DNA of 64,000 nucleotides from Bombyx mori (lineage: Eukaryota > Arthropoda > Insecta > Lepidoptera > Bombycidae), in assembly GCF_030269925.1 (NCBI RefSeq), contig NC_085112.1, forward strand, positions 16,555,501 through 16,619,500. Reading direction: 5' to 3'. This document shows positions 8,095 to 15,381 of the stretch, in pieces (position 1 is the first letter of the stretch; the number at the start of each line of letters is the position of its first letter). The position numbers were made by a program, and so were the translations under genes. The notes below the pieces were generated by a model, which saw nothing but the letters and a program-made list of their open reading frames with translations, had not been told where the DNA came from and ran no database searches.

Positions 8095-9534
8095 TTAGCA
8101 ATACGCTACCGACAGGCGGGACAGTGCATCCCATTTGATGCGGACAGGGCACTCGCTGTCGAAGGCATGGTGGTCCACCTTGGACATTCTTGCCAGAGAG
8201 CAGTTGCAGCAACTGGGAGGCCTGGCTGCAAGCCTGGAGGGACAGTCAGCACGAAGATGGAGGTCTCCGCAATGGATGCAGACGTCGGCTGTTTCCGTGC
8301 ACAGTTTGCGAGTGTGACCGTAGCGCAGACAGCGAGTGCACTGCACCAGCGGTGACTGGTCCAGTACACGCACCCTCTGCAAGTCAATGTGCAGTCTTCC
8401 GGCCGTCGTCAGCCTCTGCCATAGTGCTGGGGATACCTGCAGGATGATGTGGCAAGTGTGCGTGTTCCTCGTCCTTCGACGGTATTTGACGGCTATTCTC
8501 ACATCTCCCGCAGGCACGTCCCCAATCAGGTGGTAGTTTTGACTTTTCAGAGCCTGAATGACCTCCTCGTCCGAGTGACAGGAGAGGACGTCCTTAATAA
8601 TGACGAGCGGGTCCTTATTCTTCATCTCCTCTACCACCAGGTTTCCCGCTCTCTTTATCCTCTCCGTCACCTTCACCATCTCCTCCCGAGACCCAAAACC
8701 GACAACCACCTTCTGGTCTCTGGCTTTCCTAAGCCTCTCTATGCGGGTGCCCTCGTTTCTGGCATCGACCGCCGTCCTCAACTTCTCGATAATCCCTTCG
8801 CCGGTGTCCTGATCGTTGGTAGATGATACGATCACCGAGTGAAGAGGCTCCCGTATTTGCTTTTTCGAGGTTGAGGCGATCTCGGCGAACGTCGCTCCCT
8901 GGCCAGCAACATAGCGCGGCGCTTCTTTTAGTTGCTCCGTCAGAGCCTGCGTGTGCCGCTTGCAGTCCTCCAGAACCCTGTGATGACTCTGGAGAGAATC
9001 CATAAGTTGCCCCACAAGCTCTGTCGGAACAACTGGGGATGGGATCTGCGATTTGGTTGGTTCCGCAGTGTTCTCCAACTCAGCACAGCTCCCTTTCTCT
9101 GCCTCTGCCTCCTTTACAAGGTGGTAAAGCCTCTCTGCCGCTTTTGTAATCTCATAGGCAATCTCCTTTTTGAGATTGCGAGAGCTCACCACCTGCATTT
9201 TGACCTTTGAGAGGCAGGCTTTTGCTTCGTAGATTCTGTTAATGTACCGAGTTGGTTGAGTTGTCCTCGAACCGAGTGGTGAACAGTAAGTTTCCGCAGG
9301 ACTGGCCTCCTGCGGAATATTTGTTTTGGCCTTTGTCTTAATCTTAGGAGGAGATTGTCTTGGGACATTTTTGGTGGGTGAGGGTGTTTTATAAGCTTGG
9401 GCATCACTGACATTCTCAACCTCTCGTTCTTCTTCATAATTCCTAACTGAAAAGCCCGCCCCCGCTGCAGCTATACTTCTGTTCTCCACTGCGGGCTTGG
9501 CCTTTTTTACCACCGGGGTTCGCATGCCGAACAT
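8095..9534 (-). CDS. ORF1 Gag-like zinc-knuckle protein of the Gag-only element
   Basis: The first ATG is at 9532-9534 (MFGMRTPVV), giving 479 aa; an in-frame GTG seven codons upstream is less likely. The N-terminal ~90 residues are of low complexity. The middle has a Lys/Glu-rich helical region, then a central region with HIILQVSP and LQRVRVLDQSPLVQC shared with the 424-aa ORF1 at 2039. Zinc knuckles sit near residues 399-412 (C-x2-C-x4-H-x4-C) and 419-431 (C-x2-C-x3-H-x4-C), with a third Cys cluster near 442-462. An unbroken frame beside a deleted ORF2 suggests it may still be used, but no selection test is possible from one copy. Confidence 0.85.
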   Translation of the reverse strand: MFGMRTPVVKKAKPAVENRSIAAAGAGFSVRNYEEEREVENVSDAQAYKTPSPTKNVPRQSPPKIKTKAKTNIPQEASPAETYCSPLGSRTTQPTRYINRIYEAKACLSKVKMQVVSSRNLKKEIAYEITKAAERLYHLVKEAEAEKGSCAELENTAEPTKSQIPSPVVPTELVGQLMDSLQSHHRVLEDCKRHTQALTEQLKEAPRYVAGQGATFAEIASTSKKQIREPLHSVIVSSTNDQDTGEGIIEKLRTAVDARNEGTRIERLRKARDQKVVVGFGSREEMVKVTERIKRAGNLVVEEMKNKDPLVIIKDVLSCHSDEEVIQALKSQNYHLIGDVPAGDVRIAVKYRRRTRNTHTCHIILQVSPALWQRLTTAGRLHIDLQRVRVLDQSPLVQCTRCLRYGHTRKLCTETADVCIHCGDLHLRADCPSRLAARPPSCCNCSLARMSKVDHHAFDSECPVRIKWDALSRLSVAYC

Positions 9535-9819
9535 TTTGTCAGGGGATACGGTCACTAAATCCCTGTAAAGGGGGGATCAGTCAAAATAAAGTGTAAAAAT
9601 AAAGATAATCACTCTAGTAATAATGACAGATAAGACTAAAGTAAAGTCAAATAAGAATAAAGTCAAATAAGCTATAAAACGCAGTAAGAGTAATACACTG
9701 CACTGGTCTGAGGCTCTGGATTGAGTCTTGTCAGTTAATAAGAAATTTTTTATTTGCGTTACTCCCTTTCCTATATAGTTAAAATTTTTACTGTAGTGAC
9801 AAGACGGCGGGTGGGCGGG

Positions 9820-10288
9820 CAATTTTTTGACGTTTCGTGTTAGCTAGAGGGACGTGCGATACCTCAAAAGAAGCGTCTCGACGCGCTCTAGCCAGTGATA
9901 CAGAATTTAAAAATTATTTAGAAGAAAAATTTTTTATTTTTCAGCAAAACAAAAAATTTTTGACGTTTTTGACAGGAAAAGAGAAAATTTTGTATTTCTG
10001 AAGGCGCAGAACGCACTCCAGAAGGTAGGGCGGATCGGTAAGTATATAATAAGTAAGTTGAATTTGCAAAAGCAACAAAATAACTTTGAAAAAATAATGA
10101 ATATTTAAATATTTTCAGGTCGAAAAGGTGGGGGTGTCAAAAAATGACGTCACACCACTGCGATTTCTAGTTTGAAGGGTCGGTGCGTGCTTACAAGCCA
10201 GTTGCACTTTAAAATCGCAAAAAACCGCTTCAAAATAAGCCTCTTGTAAGAAAAGTTATGGAGGGTGATTTTTGGTGTGCAATCACTT
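9820..10288 (+). repeat. 514-bp satellite, first monomer, left-truncated
   Basis: It starts in mid-monomer at AATTTTTTGACG, lacking the first ~46 bases, and runs to GGTGTGCAATCACTT. It then passes into the poly(T) of element copy A. Otherwise it looks the same as the other monomers. Confidence 0.95.
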
Positions 10289-11200
10289 TTTTTTTTTTTT
10301 TTTTTTTTTTCCACAGGAGAAAATCGCCGGATCCCCACCCGCGCGGCAGGTGGGGTATGTGGGAGTTGAACCTCACTAAAAACTCCTGCCGCTCACAACC
10401 GGCGCCCTACCTCGGACCGGGCCGGAGCCCAGTCGGGGCTATTGAAACGGCGGGACAGGGTTGACGCAGAGCACATTACATCCATCCCACCGTCCCACGG
10501 ACGCCGGACCGGTGGCCGCCAGCGAAACGACCACCGGTTCCCTCGTTCAGCGGGCCGAGAGCCCGCTTTGATGGCGCCGCGTTACACCTTCCCCCAGAGC
10601 GGTCGGGGGAACGCGGTCTACCATCACCCGGCTTCCTATTGCGGGTGAGCGTGCAGAGCACGCCACCCCTCGTCTGGGTCCCTCCCCGCACAAAACGGGT
10701 GGGACCCCTAGCTCTTAGGGGGCCAGGTCACGGATACGACCCCGGTCCCGACCCCCTGCTCGGCGGCGGCGGGTTTCTGCGTAGTGAGGAGAGCTTTCCC
10801 TCACTCGCCCCGCCGCCTCCTTCTGCGAGATGGTGCACTCGCAGAAGTCGAGCATAGCCTTCCATGACTCATCGCTGCCAAGCATCGACGCCACGACGCC
10901 AGGCAGCGACAAGTCAGGTCCTATCTTTGCGACCAGGACACGGCGCCGCACCTCCCAAGCGGGGCAGACAGCGAGCGTATGCTCCGCCGTGTCCAGGTCG
11001 TGTCCACAATGGTGACACCTCGTCGTCGGCTCAGCCCCTATCCGGCGCAGGTACTTCCCGAAGCATCCGTGCCCGGTCAGCACCTGCACCAGACGAAAGG
11101 TGAGACGTCCCTCGCCACGATTCACCCAGTCATCAAAGACCGGGTAAACCGCCTCGACGGTCCGTAGCCCCCACGTGGGGTTGGCCAATCGCCTCGACAA
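10289..11200 (-). mobile_element. Satellite-specific R1-clade element, copy A (5' truncated, 0.9 kb)
   Basis: It holds the T run (10287-10310, the reverse of the A tail), the full 3' UTR and the last ~160 codons of ORF2. Homology to the full element ends at 11198; two extra A bases precede the target duplication ggtgtgcaatcactt (11201-11215), which is also present at 10274-10288. The two extra bases may be untemplated additions at the 5' join. Confidence 0.95.
10715..11198 (-). pseudogene. ORF2 C-terminal fragment, copy A
   Basis: It corresponds to residues ~912-1071 of the full ORF2. It keeps the C-terminal zinc finger (C972, C975, H984, C989 in full-length numbering) and lacks all endonuclease and RT motifs. 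It differs from the other copies at residue 995 (Arg instead of Gln). There is no start codon of its own. Confidence 0.9.
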
Positions 11201-11725
11201 GGTGTGCAATCACTTAGGTGGATTTCGCAGTAAAAGTTTGTACGGTGAACGGGTTTTGGTCAATTTTTTGACGTTTCGTGTTAGCTAGAGGGACGTGCGA
11301 TACCTCAAAAGAAGCGTCTCGACGCGCTCTAGCCAGTGATACAGAATTTAAAAATTATTTAGAAGAAAAATTTTTTATTTTTCAGCAAAACAAAAAATTT
11401 TTGACGTTTTTGACAGGAAAAGAGAAAATTTTGTATTTCTGAAGGCGCAGAACGCACTCCAGAAGGTAGGGCGGATCGGTAAGTATATAATAAGTAAGTT
11501 GAATTTGCAAAAGCAACAAAATAACTTTGAAAAAATAATGAATATTTAAATATTTTCAGGTCGAAAAGGTGGGGGTGTCAAAAAATGACGTCACACCACT
11601 GCGATTTCTAGTTTGAAGGGTCGGTGCGTGCTTACAAGCCAGTTGCACTTTAAAATCGCAAAAAACCGCTTCAAAATAAGCCTCTTGTAAGAAAAGTTAT
11701 GGAGGGTGATTTTTGGTGTGCAATC

Positions 11726-11729
<4 letters not shown>
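11201..11729 (+). repeat. 514-bp satellite monomer between copies A and B
   Basis: A 15-bp target duplication is followed by one exact monomer (11216-11729). The monomer starts at AGGTGGATTTCGCAG and ends with CAATCACTT. It carries the intron-like segment and the TGACGTCA palindrome described for 32624 and 32731. Confidence 0.97.
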
Positions 11730-11759
<30 letters not shown>

Positions 11760-11834
11760 CCACAGGAGAAAATCGCCGGATCCCCACCCGCGCGGCAGGT
11801 GGGGTATGTGGGAGTTGAACCTCACTAAAAACTC
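11760..11834 (-). promoter_or_regulatory. 3'-terminal structured signature of the satellite-specific element
   Basis: On the minus strand, GGAGTTTTTAGTGAGGTT is followed by a hairpin CCCCACC/GGTGGGG (11782-11804), then GGCGATTTTCTCCTGTGG and the A tail. It is conserved in all nine copies (A-I) and matches in layout the 3' end of the TTAGG-specific element at 7564. It is the probable RT recognition site. Confidence 0.65.
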
Positions 11835-12163
11835 CTGCCGCTCACAACCGGCGCCCTACCTCGGACCGGGCCGGAGCCCAGTCGGGGCTATTGAAACGGC
11901 GGGACAGGGTTGACGCAGAGCACATTACATCCATCCCACCGTCCCACGGACGCCGGACCGGTGGCCGCCAGCGAAACGACCACCGGTTCCCTCGTTCAGC
12001 GGGCCGAGAGCCCGCTTTGATGGCGCCGCGTTACACCTTCCCCCAGAGCGGTCGGGGGAACGCGGTCTACCATCACCCGGCTTCCTATTGCGGGTGAGCG
12101 TGCAGAGCACGCCACCCCTCGTCTGGGTCCCTCCCCGCACAAAACGGGTGGGACCCCTAGCTC

Positions 12164-15100
12164 TTAGGGGGCCAGGTCACGGATACGACCCCGGTCCCGA
12201 CCCCCTGCTCGGCGGCGGCGGGTTTCTGCGTAGTGAGGAGAGCTTTCCCTCACTCGCCCCGCCGCCTCCTTCTGCGAGATGGTGCACTCGCAGAAGTCGA
12301 GCATAGCCTTCCATGACTCATCGCTGCCAAGCATCGACGCCACGACGCCAGGCAGCGACAAGTCAGGTCCTATCTTTGCGACCAGGACACGGCGCTGCAC
12401 CTCCCAAGCGGGGCAGACAGCGAGCGTATGCTCCGCCGTGTCCAGGTCGTGTCCACAATGGTGACACCTCGTCGTCGGCTCAGCCCCTATCCGGCGCAGG
12501 TACTTCCCGAAGCATCCGTGCCCGGTCAGCACCTGCACCAGACGAAAGGTGAGACGTCCCTCGCCACGATTCACCCAGTCATCAAAGACCGGGTAAACCG
12601 CCTCGACGGTCCGTAGCCCCCACGTGGGGTTGGCCAATCGCCTCGACCACGACTCGAGCACGGACCGCCGAGAATGGGCCTTCCGCGCCCGCAGCTCACT
12701 CTCGGGGACACGCGCCACGCCCCGAGCACGAAGCTCGCTGCGCCACCGATAGTCGGCAGCGAGCGACTCCGCCTCCAGCTCCCATGGCGGCGTCCCCGCC
12801 AAAACACACGCCGCCTCGAAGGAGACGGTGCGATATCCGCGGATGACCCTGATGGCAACGGTGCGCTGCGGCCGGCGCAAGAACCGAGCCATAGTGGCCC
12901 GGTTGCGCGGCTCAGCCCACACAGGTGCACCGTACAGGGCCATCGATCGCACCACCCCCGCGTAGAGACGGCGCACAACCTGATCCGGTCCCCCAATATT
13001 CGGGAGCAGCCGGCTCAAAGAACCGGCCGTCCCCATCAATCGGGGGACCAGCTCCGCAAAGTGAGCACGAAAGGCCCACCGGCTGTCCAACACGAGGCCG
13101 AGGTACTTCAACTGCACCCCGACCCCTATCCGGACGCCTCCAACCACGATGTGGGTGTCAACGGGTGGCGCCCTCCGCGGCCCGTGAAACCACAGAGCCT
13201 CGGATTTATTGAGCGCCACGTCGAGACCCAGCCTCCTTATCCTTCCGACGACGAGGGCCACTCCCGCTGTGGCGAGACGGGCAGACTCCCTAAAATCATC
13301 CCCCCGGGCCACGACCAACGTGTCGTCCGCGTAACAAATAACGCGGAGGCCCGGGAGGAGGGCGCCCCTCAGCACCCAGTCGTACCCGATATTCCACAAG
13401 AGGGGGCCGAGAACCGACCCCTGCGGAACACCACGCACGACCGGAAAACGATGAAGGGTCCCACCGTACCCGGTACATACGACCGACCTGGCCCCCAAAT
13501 AGGACCCAACCAGCCGGCGGAGGTAGAGGGGCACTCCATGCCTCTCCAGTGCCCCCCCTATCACGGTCCAGGGCAGAGTGTTAAATGCGTTGGCGATGTC
13601 AAGAGACACCGCCAGCGCCACCCCACCCCGAGAAAGGGCCTCGTCCGAGAGGGACCGCACGCGAAGAATTGCATCCACGGTCGAACGGCCCTCCCGGAAG
13701 CCGTACTGCTCCGCCGACAGGTCAGGCCCCACCCCGACCAGGTGCCGAACGATGCGGGCAGCCAGAATACGTTCCAGCAATTTTCCCGCCTCGTCCAGCA
13801 GCACGATAGGACGATACCCGGCGGCTGTATCCACCGGGCGCCCCTCCTTCCTCAACAACACAAGTCTACCCGTCCGCCAGAGCGACGGAAACCGTCCCGA
13901 CTCCAAGCAGCCATTATATAGCTCAAGGAGCCGGTCCCCCAGGGCACCGAGGGCCAAGGCCAATACCCGGCCGTGGACTCCGTCCGGGCCGGGGGCCGTG
14001 TCTTTCGCAGTCATCTTGACAACGGCCACCCGGAGCTCTGCCTCGGTAATACGAGGCACCTCAGCAGGAGCTTGGCCGTCGACGGTGTCAGACGGCCCGC
14101 CCATAGCGGGAGGGACAAAACCCTCCCGCTCCTGCGGGAACAACGCCGAAACGATGTCCCGCAGCTGCTGGGGCTGGAGACGCTCAGTCATAGAGGGGGC
14201 CCACGGGCGCAACTTGCCGCGTACCAATTTGTATGGGCTCCCCCACGGATCCGCTTCGAGCGCCTCCAAGAGTCTCTCCATGTTCTGCTCCTTGGCCCGC
14301 CTGATGGCCAGCCGCAGGGCGTCCTTCGCAGCGCGATATTCGCGGTGCAGCCGAGCTTCCTCCTCCGCGAACGCGACGGGCTCGTCGCGCCGCAGGCGGC
14401 GGCGACGGCGGTGTCTAGTGCACCGGCGGCTCGCCCGAATGGAGACCGCACGCAGTCTTGCAATTTCGGGCGACCACCAGGGCGACTGTCGCCGTCCAGA
14501 GTGCCGAGAGCCGACCCGGGGCATCGAGGCATCACATATGCGGTGCATCGCGCCCCGGAACCATTCGGCCTCGGTTTCCACATCGACAGGTTGTGGGCGC
14601 TTGGGCGCCCACGCCGCCACCATAGAGGCCTCCACCAGGAGCTCCCTGTTCAGGAGCTTCAGTGCCCACCTAGGGAATGACCGGGATGCACTCTGCGGGG
14701 GGTCAACCCCGCGGGCACCTGCAGCCGGCGTCGGCGCAGGGGCAGAAAGATCGTACCGGATATACCGGTGATCGGACAACGATTCCGCCCCCACCACCAC
14801 TCTCCAGCCGAGGATGCGCCGCGCGACGGGCGAGCTCGCGAACGTCAAGTCCACGATAGACTCGCCCGTCCACCGCACGCAAGTCGCGATCGAGCCCCTA
14901 TTAACGATACAGAGACCGACCGCGACCGCCCACTCCTCCAGCAGCCTACCACGAGCGTCCGTGAATGGGGAACCCCAAGCGACAGACTTCGCATTGAAGT
15001 CCCCCGCCAGTATCACTGAACGGGGAGCGAGGTGACGAGCGATCACCTCTAGCCCGTCCAGGAACCGCTCGAACTCGACGGTAGGCCGATTCGGAGAAAA

Positions 15101-15379
15101 GTACACCCCGATCACGACGATATTTTCTAACTGTACCGCGACGATCCCGGGGCCCCTGGTCACCATCGCCAGGGGGGGGACCATCGCGGTTCTTCTGATA
15201 TGTATGGCCGCCAAGCCATCAACGTCCCCAAACCAACAGTCATCCGCTGGGGGAACGAAGTATGGCTCGGCGACCACAGCCACGTCAATTGACCACTCCG
15301 CCATGGTCTGGAGCAACATGTCCTGAGCCCCAGCGGAGTGGTTCAAGTTTCCCTGCAGGAAGCGATAGGTGTGATCCAT
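12164..15379 (-). CDS. ORF2: AP endonuclease, reverse transcriptase and zinc finger, copy B
   Basis: The 1071-aa protein would nick the satellite and reverse-transcribe the element RNA onto the nick. The endonuclease (1-212) has catalytic N11 (GNLN), E38 (AEPY), D127/N129 (GDFNAKS) and D203-H204 (SDH). An Arg-rich linker follows (315-332). RT spans about 455-745, with TAPGPDGV, RPIVLLDEAGK, FREGRST, first Asp D594, GVPQGSVLGPLLWNI and YADD (683-686). The C-terminal zinc finger is C972-C975-H984-C989. This domain order and the GPLLWNI-YD motif place it in the R1/TRAS/SART clade. The start is the ATG inside TAATG shared with the ORF1 stop. Unlike the other copies it has Leu at 582 (Val elsewhere). 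Confidence 0.96.
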   Translation of the reverse strand: MDHTYRFLQGNLNHSAGAQDMLLQTMAEWSIDVAVVAEPYFVPPADDCWFGDVDGLAAIHIRRTAMVPPLAMVTRGPGIVAVQLENIVVIGVYFSPNRPTVEFERFLDGLEVIARHLAPRSVILAGDFNAKSVAWGSPFTDARGRLLEEWAVAVGLCIVNRGSIATCVRWTGESIVDLTFASSPVARRILGWRVVVGAESLSDHRYIRYDLSAPAPTPAAGARGVDPPQSASRSFPRWALKLLNRELLVEASMVAAWAPKRPQPVDVETEAEWFRGAMHRICDASMPRVGSRHSGRRQSPWWSPEIARLRAVSIRASRRCTRHRRRRRLRRDEPVAFAEEEARLHREYRAAKDALRLAIRRAKEQNMERLLEALEADPWGSPYKLVRGKLRPWAPSMTERLQPQQLRDIVSALFPQEREGFVPPAMGGPSDTVDGQAPAEVPRITEAELRVAVVKMTAKDTAPGPDGVHGRVLALALGALGDRLLELYNGCLESGRFPSLWRTGRLVLLRKEGRPVDTAAGYRPIVLLDEAGKLLERILAARIVRHLVGVGPDLSAEQYGFREGRSTVDAILRVRSLSDEALSRGGVALAVSLDIANAFNTLPWTVIGGALERHGVPLYLRRLVGSYLGARSVVCTGYGGTLHRFPVVRGVPQGSVLGPLLWNIGYDWVLRGALLPGLRVICYADDTLVVARGDDFRESARLATAGVALVVGRIRRLGLDVALNKSEALWFHGPRRAPPVDTHIVVGGVRIGVGVQLKYLGLVLDSRWAFRAHFAELVPRLMGTAGSLSRLLPNIGGPDQVVRRLYAGVVRSMALYGAPVWAEPRNRATMARFLRRPQRTVAIRVIRGYRTVSFEAACVLAGTPPWELEAESLAADYRWRSELRARGVARVPESELRARKAHSRRSVLESWSRRLANPTWGLRTVEAVYPVFDDWVNRGEGRLTFRLVQVLTGHGCFGKYLRRIGAEPTTRCHHCGHDLDTAEHTLAVCPAWEVQRRVLVAKIGPDLSLPGVVASMLGSDESWKAMLDFCECTISQKEAAGRVRESSPHYAETRRRRAGGRDRGRIRDLAP

Positions 15380-15381
15380 TA
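15377..15381 (-). promoter_or_regulatory. TAATG stop-start overlap of ORF1 and ORF2
   Basis: The ORF1 stop TAA and the ORF2 ATG share one A. The same five bases are at the ORF junctions of C (22726-22730), D (30069-30073), F (41728-41732), G (50517-50521) and H (58450-58454). In Bombyx SART1 a UAAUG overlap allows ORF2 translation by termination-reinitiation; the same mechanism is inferred here. Confidence 0.85.

Larger units (their letters stand above)
7689..9819 (-). mobile_element. Gag-only non-LTR element with its tail in TTAGG repeats
   Basis: Minus-strand element about 2.1 kb long. It has an AT-rich 5' UTR (9535-9819, with a GC-rich first 20 bases), ORF1 (8095-9534), a 37-codon ORF2 remnant (7968-8081), a 3' UTR and an A tail (T on +, about 7687-7714). 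The 3' junction GGTTAGGTT-T(n) means the TTAGG strand was nicked between T and A. The 5' end abuts the 514-bp satellite in mid-monomer at 9820, so no target duplication is recognisable. With no endonuclease or RT, it can only move with enzymes supplied by another element. Confidence 0.75.

Noticed and set aside
12674..13921. Long plus-strand frames (415, 397, 357-367, 235 and 185 codons) opposite ORF1 and ORF2, repeated in each copy
   Set aside because: They mirror the minus-strand coding frames in GC-rich DNA, have no recognisable domain, and their differences follow changes in the sense ORFs. They are shadows.
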